The notes under the pieces: generated by a model
What the model saw: only the letters and a program-made list of their open reading frames with translations
Told to the model about the DNA's origin: nothing
Databases searched by the model: none
Part shown: piece after piece, positions 44,007 to 52,657 of the stretch
Layout: each line of letters starts with the position of its first letter
Position numbering within the stretch: position 1 is the first letter of the stretch
Position numbers and translations under genes: made by a program
Source of the DNA: Glutamicibacter sp. B1
Lineage (GTDB): Bacteria > Actinomycetota > Actinomycetes > Actinomycetales > Micrococcaceae
NCBI RefSeq assembly: GCF_039602135.1
Contig: NZ_CP125942.1
Span: forward strand, 2,790,001 to 2,854,000
Reading direction: 5' to 3'
DNA: 64,000 nt

Positions 44007-47000
44007 CTAGATCAACGAGTCGCTGAGGTGATTAGGTGTACCGAAACGGTGCGCGGTGATCGATACCGCCTGCTCGTGAAGGAAGGGCAACAGTTCCACC
44101 CGGCCCGCAGCAGTCACCGGTGACGCATAGATCGCAACATCTGGTTTGCCGTCGGTAGCTTCAGCCACGACCTTCGCCGATCCACCAATCAAGCGGATAC
44201 GAGCAGCAGAGTCTGGCCCATTCTTCGCAGCCAGCTTGGCGGCATGAGCAGCGAACTGTGCAGCATCTTCACGCACCACGGTCACCGAGTGCTCGGCCAA
44301 CAGGTTGCGAAGCTCCCGAGAAAGCTCAGCGTCCAAGGACAGGCGCACGCGAGACCCGGCGGTCACCCCGGCAGCCACCACACGCAGAGCCTCAGCCAGT
44401 CCGTGACCACTGCTTTCCTGCTCAAAGCGGACCGTGACATCCACACTACGGTAGCGGAAGACGTTGCGCTCCGAGATCAAGCCCGAACGATCCTTAGCCT
44501 GGTTGAATTCGGTGTTCCACCAGTACTTGTCACTGCCCAAGGCTGAAGTCAGCCACTGGGTCGGCGCCTGATCCAATTCAGCGGCGTTGAGCAACTGCTC
44601 ATCAAAACGCGAGAGGGCTGCACCGTTTTTCACCGGTGCATCACTCCAGCTACCCATACCAATGAGGTAGTTCGGGCCACCGGCCTTCGTGCCGGCGCCA
44701 ATAGCCGACTTCTTCCAGCCACCAAATGGTTGACGCTGGACGATCGCGCCGGTAATGCCACGGTTCACGTAAATGTTGCCCGCCTGGATGTTTTCCATCC
44801 AGTAAGCCATCTCTCCGCTATCCAGTGAGTGCAGTCCCGAGGTCAGTCCGTAGTCCACCTCGTTGACGATCTCTACCGCTTCTTCCAGAGACTGTGCGGT
44901 CATCACGCCAAGGATTGGGCCGAAGTATTCGGTCTTGTGGTATTCACTGCCACGCTGCACGCCGTAACGCACACCCGGTGAGTAGAGCTTGCCCGAATCA
45001 TCAAGTTGCTTCGGCTCGATGGCCCAGCGCTCGCCGGCACCTAGGGTGGTCAAACCGCGCTTGAGCTTCTCGCCGGGTTCACCAATCAATGGGCCCATCT
45101 GCGATTCTGGGTTCCATGGGTAGCCAACCTTCAAGGATTTCACCGCGTCAATCAGCTGATTATTGAAGCGACGAGAATCGGCGACGGAACCAACCAAAAC
45201 CACCAGCGAGGCTGCCGAACACTTTTGACCGGCATGACCAAAGGCTGACTGCACCACGTCACGGGCCGCCAAATCAAGGTCAGCATGCGGGGTGACAATC
45301 ACAGCGTTTTTACCCGAGGTCTCGGCCAGCAGTGGCAGATCCTTACGGAAGGAACGGAACAGCTGCGCGGTTTCATATCCACCGGTGAGGATCAACCGGT
45401 CCACACGTTCATCGGAAACTAGTTGCTGACCCAGCGACCGGTCACCGACAAAAACCAACTGCAGGACATCTTTCGGCACTCCGGCATCCCAGAGGCACTG
45501 AACCATCATTGACCCCACGCGGGCGGCCTGGGTTGCTGGCTTAATGATCACGGCCGAACCGGCGGCCAAGGCCGAAAGGGTCGACCCGGCAGGGATGGCC
45601 ATCGGGAAGTTCCATGGCGGGGTAACCACGGTCAGCTTGGATGGCACAAACTTGGCCCCATCGACCTCATCTAGTTCCAGGCCCAGCTGCGAGTAGTAGT
45701 GGGCGAAGTCGATGGCTTCGGAGATTTCCACGTCGCCCTGGTCAATGGTCTTGCCGCATTCGGAGCCCAGTACTTCAAGCAGCGTTGCACGGCGTTCTTC
45801 AAAGATCTGGCCTGCACGGTGCAGGATTTCTGCGCGCTTCGCCGACCCCAGTGCTTGCCACTCCTCGGCGGCATCAACGCCCATGGCGATGGCTTCATCC
45901 AATTCGCCGGCAGCATTAATGGTGTTGGCTTTCACCAGGTCCTTGCCCAGGGGTGAAGCTTCCATCTTGGCCAGGATCTCGCGTCCCCAGGTGCGGTTCT
46001 GTTGTAGGTCAGGGTCCGTATCAGGAGTATTGAAGAATTCGGTTGATCCATCGGCGAAACCCTGGATGCGCTCGGCGAGCTGCGGGTCTTGTGCCTGACG
46101 GTTCTGCACACGATGTGGTGCCGGAACGTGATCGGTCATAGCGTTCAAGGAAGCGAGGAAACGATTCTTTTCGCGTTCAAAGAGCTGCTCGTTCTTGGAG
46201 AGCTCAAAAACTGCCGACATGAAGTTTTCCTGGCTGGCACCTTCTTCGAGGCGTCGAATCAGGTAGGCGATGGCCACATCAAATTCTTGCGGGTGCACCA
46301 CCGGGGTGTAGAGCAACAGGGAGCCAACTTCTGCGCGGACCGCTTCGGCCTGACCGGTGGCCATGCCCAACAGCATCTCAAATTCGATACCCTCGGTGAC
46401 GTTGCGTGCCTTGGCCAACAGCCACGCCAGGGCCACGTCAAAGAGGTTGTGCCCAGCAACGCCGATACGCACATTCTTCACGTGGTCTGGGCGTAGCGCG
46501 TATTCCAACACCGACTTGTAGCTGGTGTCAGAATCCTGTTTGCTGTGCCAGGTTGCCAACGGCCAGCCATGGATGTCCGCTTCCATGGTTTCCATCGGCA
46601 GGTTGGCGCCCTTCACGACGCGAACCTTGATCGGTGCTCCGCCAGCTGCAACACGGGCTGCGGAGAATTCTTGGAGTTTGATCATCGCGGAGAGTGCATC
46701 TGGCAGGTAAGCCTGCAGCACGATACCCGCAGGAAGATCCTTGAACTCATCCTGAGCCAAGATCTTGGTGAAGACCGCAATGGTCAGCTCCAAGTCCTTG
46801 TACTCTTCCATGTCCAGGTTGATGAACTTCTTCTTGGGGCTTTGAGCTGCCAGCGCATAGAGCGGGCTCAATTTCTCCACGATGTGTTCCACTGCTTCGT
46901 CAAAAGCCCAGTGGTTGTGTGGAGCCACGGTGGAGGAAACCTTGATGGACACGTAGTCCACATCGTCGCGGGCCAACAGGGTCGTGGTGCCTTCCAGACG

Positions 47001-47525
47001 ACGGGCAGCTTCGCCCTCACCAAGGATGGCTTCACCCAAGAGGTTCACGTTTAGGTTGACGCCCTCGCGCTTGATCTTCTTGATCGCGCCACCCAGTTTG
47101 GCTTCGGAGGCATCAATAATCAGGTGGCCCACCATTTCGCGCAAGACTTTGCGTGCCACGGGGACCACCACCTGTGGCATCACTGGTGCCATGATTCCAC
47201 CGAGGGCAACTGCCTTGCGCATGTACCACGGGAGGAATCTAGGAACCTTGGGTGCTAGCTGCTTGAGGTTGGCTGCGGCCACGCGCAGGTCCTCGGGACG
47301 GATGACTCCGTCGACGAATCCCACGGTGAAGTCCAAACCGTTGGGATCCTTGAGCACACCGGCCAGTCTGGCAGCCGCCGCATCAACAGGATAGTTGGAC
47401 GCCTCGGCGAGCCAGCGGCGCACCAACGCGATGACATCTTCGGCTAGTTCGCCAGGAGAGGTAAGCGGGTTGCCAGCAGCGTCGACTGCTGCCGGCACGG
47501 TGTGCTGGGTGGAAATTGAAGACAC
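44007..47525 (-). CDS. putA: Bifunctional proline dehydrogenase / glutamate-semialdehyde dehydrogenase PutA
   Basis: This 1172-residue enzyme oxidises proline to glutamate in two steps. The proline dehydrogenase barrel occupies about 100-480 (VKVRVVKGANLPMETMEA, ATWHSKQDSDTSYKSVLEYAL, EMLLGMA). The aldehyde dehydrogenase domain occupies about 520-1000 (TPPWNFPMAIPAGS, LAETSGKNA with the base Glu, FGHAGQKCSAASL with the catalytic Cys). It lacks the RHH DNA-binding domain of E. coli PutA, so regulation must come from elsewhere, presumably the divergent LysR protein. GTG start with AAGGGA upstream. Confidence 0.95.
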   Translation of the reverse strand: MSSISTQHTVPAAVDAAGNPLTSPGELAEDVIALVRRWLAEASNYPVDAAAARLAGVLKDPNGLDFTVGFVDGVIRPEDLRVAAANLKQLAPKVPRFLPWYMRKAVALGGIMAPVMPQVVVPVARKVLREMVGHLIIDASEAKLGGAIKKIKREGVNLNVNLLGEAILGEGEAARRLEGTTTLLARDDVDYVSIKVSSTVAPHNHWAFDEAVEHIVEKLSPLYALAAQSPKKKFINLDMEEYKDLELTIAVFTKILAQDEFKDLPAGIVLQAYLPDALSAMIKLQEFSAARVAAGGAPIKVRVVKGANLPMETMEADIHGWPLATWHSKQDSDTSYKSVLEYALRPDHVKNVRIGVAGHNLFDVALAWLLAKARNVTEGIEFEMLLGMATGQAEAVRAEVGSLLLYTPVVHPQEFDVAIAYLIRRLEEGASQENFMSAVFELSKNEQLFEREKNRFLASLNAMTDHVPAPHRVQNRQAQDPQLAERIQGFADGSTEFFNTPDTDPDLQQNRTWGREILAKMEASPLGKDLVKANTINAAGELDEAIAMGVDAAEEWQALGSAKRAEILHRAGQIFEERRATLLEVLGSECGKTIDQGDVEISEAIDFAHYYSQLGLELDEVDGAKFVPSKLTVVTPPWNFPMAIPAGSTLSALAAGSAVIIKPATQAARVGSMMVQCLWDAGVPKDVLQLVFVGDRSLGQQLVSDERVDRLILTGGYETAQLFRSFRKDLPLLAETSGKNAVIVTPHADLDLAARDVVQSAFGHAGQKCSAASLVVLVGSVADSRRFNNQLIDAVKSLKVGYPWNPESQMGPLIGEPGEKLKRGLTTLGAGERWAIEPKQLDDSGKLYSPGVRYGVQRGSEYHKTEYFGPILGVMTAQSLEEAVEIVNEVDYGLTSGLHSLDSGEMAYWMENIQAGNIYVNRGITGAIVQRQPFGGWKKSAIGAGTKAGGPNYLIGMGSWSDAPVKNGAALSRFDEQLLNAAELDQAPTQWLTSALGSDKYWWNTEFNQAKDRSGLISERNVFRYRSVDVTVRFEQESSGHGLAEALRVVAAGVTAGSRVRLSLDAELSRELRNLLAEHSVTVVREDAAQFAAHAAKLAAKNGPDSAARIRLIGGSAKVVAEATDGKPDVAIYASPVTAAGRVELLPFLHEQAVSITAHRFGTPNHLSDSLI

Positions 47526-47561
47526 TTAGTGGTCCCTTCGATGCAAAGTTATTCAGTCGTA

Positions 47562-47575
47562 GTTCGGCACCGAAC
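47562..47575. promoter_or_regulatory. Inverted repeat GTTCGG-CA-CCGAAC in the putA leader
   Basis: A perfect 6-bp inverted repeat with a 2-bp centre lies 37 bp upstream of the putA start. It shares the GTTCGG/CCGAA core with the larger inverted repeat at 47671, suggesting two sites for one regulator. Confidence 0.5.
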
Positions 47576-47670
47576 GTTAATGTCGTTATGGCTCTCTTTG
47601 CGGTAGTTCCCGCACAAAAAGCTGTGTGCAATTTCGAGTATGAACCTAAGTTGCGTTAAGCAAAAGCGAA

Positions 47671-47698
47671 CAAAACCGAATATATTTGTTCGGTTTTG
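47671..47698. promoter_or_regulatory. Perfect inverted repeat between putA and its LysR regulator
   Basis: Arms CAAAACCGAA and TTCGGTTTTG are perfectly complementary with an 8-bp AT-rich spacer (TATATTTG). The site is 52 bp upstream of the LysR start and 146 bp upstream of putA. An AT-rich spacer between dyad arms fits a LysR-type recognition site used for both divergent promoters. Confidence 0.65.
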
Positions 47699-47749
47699 CT
47701 AATGTATGGATACACCTGACTCTCACCTCGACGAAACGGCGGAAAACCA

Positions 47750-48739
47750 GTGCTTGAACTGCGACGATTACGACTACTTCGAGAGCTCAGCATCCGCGGA
47801 ACCATCGCCGAAGTGGCCGAGTCCTTGAGCTACTCCCCGTCCTCGGTCTCCCAGCAGCTCAGCCAGCTCGAAGCCGAAGCCGGAGTACAGCTTTTACGCC
47901 GCACCGGGCGCACCCTCAAACTCACCGCCCAGGCACAGCTTTTGGTGACTCACACCGAAACGCTCTTAGAAGCCATGGAACATGCCGAAGCAGATCTAGC
48001 TGGCACCCTATCCACCATCGCCGGCACCGTCAGGCTCGCCGTCTTCCAGACCGCCATGCTGGCCCTCATGCCACCAGTGCTGAGAGAATTGCGCGAAAAA
48101 TACCCCGAACTTCGAGTGGAAATGAGCCAACAGGAACCGGCCGATGCCCTGCAGGAAACCAGTAGCCGCAGCTTTGATCTGGTGGTCGCCGAACAATACT
48201 CGGGCCATTCCGCCCCGCACTACGCAAACCTTGACCGGCGGGTACTGACCCACGACGCCATCCGGCTCGCCCTGCCAGCACTGGGCGCCAAAGGCAATGC
48301 GGACTTCGACCGCGTCACCTCGCTAGAGCACGCGGCCACCCTGCCATGGGTTGTTGAGCCCGTCGGTGCAGCGAGCCGGCACTGGGCCCTACAAGCCTGC
48401 CGGCTGGCCGGGTTTGAACCAGACCTACGCTACGAAACCGCCGACCTGCAAGCGCACGTGGAATTGGTGCAAACCGGAAACGCGGTGGCGATGTTGCCGG
48501 ATCTGGTCTTGCGCTCCAATGCGCGCACCTTGCGCACCATAGATTTACCCGGTGCCCCGTCCCGCACCATTTTCACCGCAATGAGGCATTCTTCGGCCAA
48601 GTCACCGGGCATTCAGGCAGTGCGTAACACATTGCACGCACAGCCCGGAATGAGTGACGCAAACGACTTGGTAATTTTGGCAACACCAAAAGACTTCGAT
48701 ACGGTCGATGAGGAAAAAGCATCATCAAGACAGAAATGA
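47750..48739 (+). CDS. LysR-family regulator, probable putA/putP regulator
   Basis: This 329-residue protein has an N-terminal winged HTH (LRLLRELSIRGTIAEVAESLSYSPSSVSQQLSQLEAEAGVQLLRR) and a substrate-binding-like domain from about 90. The C-terminal 25 residues (LATPKDFDTVDEEKASSRQK) extend beyond the usual family end. It starts with GTG. Divergence from putA and position just upstream of putP make it the likely proline-responsive regulator; this is inference. Confidence 0.87.
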   Translation: MLELRRLRLLRELSIRGTIAEVAESLSYSPSSVSQQLSQLEAEAGVQLLRRTGRTLKLTAQAQLLVTHTETLLEAMEHAEADLAGTLSTIAGTVRLAVFQTAMLALMPPVLRELREKYPELRVEMSQQEPADALQETSSRSFDLVVAEQYSGHSAPHYANLDRRVLTHDAIRLALPALGAKGNADFDRVTSLEHAATLPWVVEPVGAASRHWALQACRLAGFEPDLRYETADLQAHVELVQTGNAVAMLPDLVLRSNARTLRTIDLPGAPSRTIFTAMRHSSAKSPGIQAVRNTLHAQPGMSDANDLVILATPKDFDTVDEEKASSRQK

Positions 48740-48770
48740 CACTTGCGACAAAGCGCATAATTCGTGTCAT
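48736..48770. promoter_or_regulatory. 7-bp inverted repeat upstream of putP
   Basis: ATGACAC (48736-48742) and GTGTCAT (48764-48770) are perfect inverted repeats with 21 bp between them. They overlap the LysR stop codon and lie about 75 bp upstream of putP. This could be a regulator site or a chance dyad. Confidence 0.3.
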
Positions 48771-48798
48771 AGTGGTGACTCGCACCACTTGAATCCGA

Positions 48799-48826
48799 GT
48801 CCTGGATCATCGCACCGATCCAGGAC
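48799..48826 (+). promoter_or_regulatory. Hairpin in the putP leader
   Basis: Perfect 10-bp stem GTCCTGGATC/GATCCAGGAC with an 8-base loop, ending 20 bp before the putP ATG and just before its GAGGA ribosome site. No T-run follows, so it is more likely a leader structure or weak LysR terminator than a full terminator. Confidence 0.5.
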
Positions 48827-48846
48827 AGCAACGGTAATGAGGAACT

Positions 48847-50352
48847 ATGTCCGACCAGACCTTCCAGATGATTGCGATCGCAATTTACATGGCCGCCATG
48901 CTTGGCATCGGCTATATCGCGTATCGCCGAACCAACAATATCGACGACTACATGCTGGCCGACCGCGGCCTGAAACCTTGGGTAGCAGCCCTCTCGGCTG
49001 GCGCCTCCGACATGTCCGGCTGGCTGCTCATGGGCCTTCCCGGCGCCATCTACCTCGGCGGCCTGCACGAGGCATGGATCGCCATCGGCCTACTCATCGG
49101 CGCATGGCTCAACTGGAAGTTTGTCGCCCCGCGACTGCGTTCCTACACCGCCATTTCGGAGAACGCCATCACTATTCCAAGCTTCTTTGAAAAGCGCTTG
49201 AAGGATAACGCGCACCTGCTGCGCATCGGTTCTGCCGTGATCATTCTGGTGTTCTTCACCTTCTATGTCTCTTCAGGCATGGTGGCCGCCGGCAAGTTCT
49301 TTGAAGCATCCTTCGGCTGGCCATACCTGAGCGGCATGTTCTTTGTTGCCGTCATTACCCTGCTCTACACCCTCTTCGGCGGCTTCCTCGGCGCATCACT
49401 GACCGACATGGTCCAGGGTCTCCTGATGTTCGCCGCGTTGATCGCGGTGCCAATCGTCGCAGTAATCAATATGGGCAACATCGGAAATATCGGCTCCAAG
49501 ATCACCGAGATGAATCCCGATGCGTTCAACCTGTTCTCGTCCTTCAACGAGAACAGCGCGATCCTCGCGGCCGTAGCCATCTTCTCCACCGCAGCATGGG
49601 GCCTTGGCTACTTCGGCCAGCCGCACATCATCGTGCGCTTCATGGCATTGCGAACCCCTGCCGAGGCCAAGACCGCTCGCCGCATCGGCATTGGCTGGAT
49701 GTTCCTGACCACTCTGGGCGCTGTGCTCACCGCGTTCATCGGTGTCGCGCACTTCGCCGATAATCCACTGGATGAGTCGACCAGCGAAACCGTCTTCCTG
49801 CTGCTGAGCCAGACGTTCTTCCACCCGCTGATTGCCGGACTGGTACTGGCCGCAGTGCTGGCAGCGATCATGTCCACCATGTCCTCGCAGCTGATCGTCT
49901 GCTCCTCGGCACTGGTGGAGGACCTCTACAACATCACCGGCCGCAAGGCTTCGCCCAAGGCCCTGGTCATGCTGGGCCGCTCCGGCGTGCTGCTGGTGGC
50001 CGTAATCGCGGCCCTGCTGGCGCTGGACCCTGGCTCGTCCATTCTCAAGCTGGTCTCCTTCGCATGGGCAGGCTTCGGCGCGGCCTTCGGCCCGATTGTC
50101 CTGCTGGCCCTGTACTGGCGCAAGCTCACTGCCGTTGGCGGTTTCGCCGGCATGGTTTCCGGTGCAGTCGTGGTCTTCATCTGGGGCAACATCAAGCCGC
50201 TCTCCTCGGCCATGTACGAAATCGTTCCAGGTTTCATCGTTGCCTTGGTGGTTGCTTGGCTCGTCTCGCGAGCCACCTACCGTCCGAACCCGACCATCGA
50301 CGCAGAATTCAGCGAGATGGAAAAGGAAGTCGGTTCGAAGGTCACCGCCTAG
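48847..50352 (+). CDS. putP: Sodium/proline symporter PutP
   Basis: This 501-residue solute:sodium symporter has about 13 helices. It includes SAGASDMSGWLLMGLPGAIYLGG (the Na+/proline-binding first helices), NWKFVAPRLRSYT, the GGFLGASLTDMVQG loop and WGLGYFGQPHIIVRFMA, all characteristic of PutP. It imports proline with sodium, feeding PutA. GAGGA lies 4 bp before the ATG. Codon use is more GC-biased at third positions than in most neighbours, which fits strong expression. Confidence 0.95.
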   Translation: MSDQTFQMIAIAIYMAAMLGIGYIAYRRTNNIDDYMLADRGLKPWVAALSAGASDMSGWLLMGLPGAIYLGGLHEAWIAIGLLIGAWLNWKFVAPRLRSYTAISENAITIPSFFEKRLKDNAHLLRIGSAVIILVFFTFYVSSGMVAAGKFFEASFGWPYLSGMFFVAVITLLYTLFGGFLGASLTDMVQGLLMFAALIAVPIVAVINMGNIGNIGSKITEMNPDAFNLFSSFNENSAILAAVAIFSTAAWGLGYFGQPHIIVRFMALRTPAEAKTARRIGIGWMFLTTLGAVLTAFIGVAHFADNPLDESTSETVFLLLSQTFFHPLIAGLVLAAVLAAIMSTMSSQLIVCSSALVEDLYNITGRKASPKALVMLGRSGVLLVAVIAALLALDPGSSILKLVSFAWAGFGAAFGPIVLLALYWRKLTAVGGFAGMVSGAVVVFIWGNIKPLSSAMYEIVPGFIVALVVAWLVSRATYRPNPTIDAEFSEMEKEVGSKVTA

Positions 50353-50365
50353 TACCGCACCCGTC

Positions 50366-50404
50366 AGCTCCCCTGTCCCCAATCCGGGACAGGGGAGCTT
50401 TCCT
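50366..50404 (+). terminator. putP terminator, interrupted at its tail by a mobile element
   Basis: Perfect 14-bp stem AGCTCCCCTGTCCC/GGGACAGGGGAGCT followed by TTCCT. The element inserted at 50405 duplicated GCTTTCCT, so the hairpin survives with a short tail on this side, and a copy of the tail lies at 54033. Confidence 0.9.
50397..50404. repeat. Left 8-bp target-site duplication (GCTTTCCT)
   Basis: GCTTTCCT directly abuts the left terminal inverted repeat at 50405 and is repeated exactly at 54033-54040. Eight bases is the duplication length expected for ISL3-family insertions. Confidence 0.88.
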
Positions 50405-50569
50405 GGCTCTTCCCAGATGAGGGTGTAGGTCGGCCGGGCGCGTCGGTCCGCAGATAGACGTCGAGGTCTCCCGACGACGGAGGTTCCTACGCATCCATCC
50501 GAAAGACCTCGACGTGACCGACGCTACCCCGCCGGCCGGCTTCGGCCGCCCTGACCTGACCGCCTTCGC
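50405..50569 (+). mobile_element. Truncated left end of the ISL3-type IS
   Basis: These 165 bp repeat 52658-52823 almost exactly, with a handful of substitutions and one indel. They include the inverted repeat, leader and the first codons of the transposase, then break off after CGCCTTCGC. The following 200 bp to the AraC stop (50570-50773) contain no gene that I can support. Confidence 0.88.
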
Positions 50570-50773
50570 GTCTCATCCCAATCGACCCTGATCGGGTCTG
50601 CTGATCCTCTCGACGAGAACGCAGCGACATCATAGCCACCCAACCCCGACCGTCCGGGAAGCCGGGGCACGTCGCATGGCCTGTGCTGCGGGCGTGTCGA
50701 GTGGGGCGTCCAGGGGCGACGCAGGAGCGTCGACCCGACGTGCTGAGAGGTGGTTCTAAGGCATGGCGATAGG

Positions 50774-51715
50774 TCAGGAACGGCGTCGCTCCCTGCGCAG
50801 GAGGGAGCGCAGAGTCTCGGCGTTCGCGTAGCCGACCCGTAGCGCGATCTCGGCGGAGGTGAGGTCCGTGGTTGCTGAGAGGTGCCGAGCTCGTTCGATG
50901 CGAAGCCGTTGGACGAAGCCGAGCGGAGTGAGGTTGAGCGCCGCACGGACTCGTCGTTCGAGGGTGCGCCGGCTGGTGCCGAGCGACTGCGCGACGAACG
51001 CGACGTTGAACGGTTCGTCCAGGCGGGCGCGCACGAAGCGTTCGAACTCGACGACGATCGGGTCCTCGTGCCGGAGATGTTCGTAGGCTACGAAGGCCGC
51101 CTGCGACGGACGCTCGTCGATGATGAGGAGCTTGGCGACATGTTGGGCCAGGTCGGGGCTGATCGATCGCACGAGTGAGAGCGCGAGGTCGATGTGGGCG
51201 AAGGCGGCGCCGGCGGTGACGAGGTTCCCGTCGACCACGACCATGGTGTCGAGATTGAGGTCGACGGTCGGATAGCGCTTCAGGAACTCCGGCCCCAGGA
51301 ACCAGCTGGTCGTCGCCCGTCGATGATGCATCCGTCCGGTCTCGGCGACAGCGAACACGCCGGTGCACGCCGCGGCGATCCGGGTGGCCGCCTCGTCGAG
51401 GCGCCCGAGCGAGGCGATGACCGAACGAGCATCTCGGCTCTGGAGGGCGTCCTTGGTAGCGGCGGCCGTAAGGGTTCCAAGCGCAGGGACGACGACCACG
51501 TCGAACTCTCCGGACTCCGACAGCGGGTGGTCCACCGACAGGGTCATCGATGCCGTCGTGGTCACTCGCCGTTTCGGTCCAAGGATGGCGAGTTCGATCG
51601 GGTCGATCCGCGGGTCGACATCGCCGCGGGCTCCGTCGGCCACCCGCACGATGTCGATGATCGACGCGATAGCCGAACCGAAGCAGCCGTCGATCGCGAT
51701 CAGTCCTATACGCAT
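50774..51715 (-). CDS. GlxA/FtrA-type AraC-family regulator (DJ-1/PfpI domain plus HTH)
   Basis: About 313 residues with an N-terminal class I glutamine-amidotransferase-like domain (MRIGLIAIDGCFGSAIASIIDI, VVVVPALGTL, IAAACTGVFAVAETG with Cys at the elbow) and a C-terminal AraC HTH (RRTLERRVRAALNLTPLGFVQRLRIERARHLSATTDLTSAEIALRVGY). The MRIG start at 51715 is preferred; upstream residues are not family-like. Codons are strongly GC-rich compared with the chromosome around it. It is divergent from the monooxygenase gene by 107 bp and probably regulates it. Confidence 0.88.
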   Translation of the reverse strand: MRIGLIAIDGCFGSAIASIIDIVRVADGARGDVDPRIDPIELAILGPKRRVTTTASMTLSVDHPLSESGEFDVVVVPALGTLTAAATKDALQSRDARSVIASLGRLDEAATRIAAACTGVFAVAETGRMHHRRATTSWFLGPEFLKRYPTVDLNLDTMVVVDGNLVTAGAAFAHIDLALSLVRSISPDLAQHVAKLLIIDERPSQAAFVAYEHLRHEDPIVVEFERFVRARLDEPFNVAFVAQSLGTSRRTLERRVRAALNLTPLGFVQRLRIERARHLSATTDLTSAEIALRVGYANAETLRSLLRRERRRS

Positions 51716-51822
51716 GACGTAAACAATAGCAATACTGCCGTATACGCCACTACCCACCGGCCCTCGCGCGTCATAAGCTGAACACGTACCACTAAGAACC
51801 ACGACTTCAAGGAGAACCCCTC

Positions 51823-52134
51823 ATGTCAACACCCGCATCACTTCCGTATGCCTTCGTCGCCAAGATCGTCGCGGCCGATGGACAGCACGACGCGCTCGCC
51901 GATCTGCTCGCCGGCGCTGTCGCACTCGCCAACGAAGAAGTAGGAACGATTGTCTGGTTCGCGGTCAGGACCCACGCCGACACCTTCTGGATCTTCGATG
52001 CATTCCCCGACGAGGCCGCTCGCGACGCCCACGCCAACGGCGCCATCGTCGCAGCCCTGATGGCCAACCAGCACCTCCTCAGCGCAGCACCCGAGATCCT
52101 GGCGGCCGACGTCCTCGCGTCCAAGCTCCCGTAG
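51823..52134 (+). CDS. Antibiotic-biosynthesis-monooxygenase (ABM) domain protein
   Basis: This 103-residue dimeric alpha+beta barrel protein contains VAKIVAADGQHDALADLLAGAVALANEEVGTIVWFAVR and FWIFDAFPDEAARDAHANGAIVAAL, as in quinol monooxygenase YgiN-like and related ABM proteins that oxidise phenolic or quinol compounds. AAGGAG precedes the ATG. It is cargo of the compound element together with the divergent regulator. Substrate is unknown. Confidence 0.85.
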   Translation: MSTPASLPYAFVAKIVAADGQHDALADLLAGAVALANEEVGTIVWFAVRTHADTFWIFDAFPDEAARDAHANGAIVAALMANQHLLSAAPEILAADVLASKLP

Positions 52135-52346
52135 TCAGCCAACGCACGAGACCATCGCGCCCCGCCGAGCCGTCGCCAGGTCGCGACGCAACGCCACGCT
52201 GCGTTGCCGAGCGGTGCGAGGCCTATCGGCACACGGACAGGATGCCGGCCGCGAGCGCTCAGCCTGCGAGGGGTCCGTCGCAGAGGAGAGCGACGTCGGT
52301 GTCGGGCAGAGCCGTGAGGCCAGCGCATCGCGCGACCACCAGAACC

Positions 52347-52388
52347 GAACAGCCCCTGCCCTGCGTTTCCGCAGGGCAGGGGCTGTTC
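52347..52388 (-). terminator. Hairpin downstream of the tRNA-Thr fragment
   Basis: Stem of about 18 bp (GAACAGCCCCTGCCCTGCG and complement) with a 4-base loop. On the - strand it starts 3 bp after the tRNA 3' end, where a tRNA terminator would be, but only a short T stretch follows. It could also end the ABM transcript. Confidence 0.6.
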
Positions 52389-52391
52389 CCC

Positions 52392-52422
52392 GGAGCCGCC
52401 TGTCGGAATCGAACCGACGACC
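52392..52422 (-). tRNA. 3' fragment of a tRNA-Thr (not a functional tRNA)
   Basis: On the - strand the 31 bases contain a perfect T arm (GTCGG-TTCGATT-CCGAC) and the acceptor strand AGGCGGC, discriminator T and CC. These are the sequences I know from the 3' end of actinobacterial tRNA-Thr genes beginning GCCGCCT. The 5' half, D arm and anticodon arm are missing; upstream sequence is unrelated. This is what remains at one end of an element integrated into a tRNA 3' end. Confidence 0.65.
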
Positions 52423-52657
52423 GAATCACGTCGGCTTTGCGTCTATCGCTTGATGCGCCCACTGGGCGAACGAGCCGCTGACCTGCGCAAACGCCGAGCG
52501 TGGGGGGACGCCGCCATCCGGTGGTGACCGACGACGACCGACCAGTACCGACCGTTTCACCGGAGCTTGCGGCGGCGTCGAAGCCGAGTAAGCTACATTC
52601 CTTTAGCTCACCGCGCCCTCCTCCTCGCCGGTCCCGTCGTCGTCGAAGACGTTTCAG

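Noticed and set aside
49396..50382. 328-codon open frame antisense to putP
   Set aside because: GC-rich shadow of the putP frame; protein has no fold-like pattern.
50570..50600. CTCATCCCAATCG near 50573 as a second right-end inverted repeat
   Set aside because: Thirteen bases match the right end, but the match stops there and no IS body follows in either direction; too little to claim another IS end.
50487..51368. 293-codon - strand open frame overlapping the AraC-type gene
   Set aside because: Arg/Pro-rich shadow in high-GC DNA; the AraC frame has clear domain motifs.
52347..52470. A complete tRNA gene on the - strand
   Set aside because: Only the T arm and acceptor 3' strand are present; no matching 5' acceptor strand, D arm or anticodon stem is found upstream.
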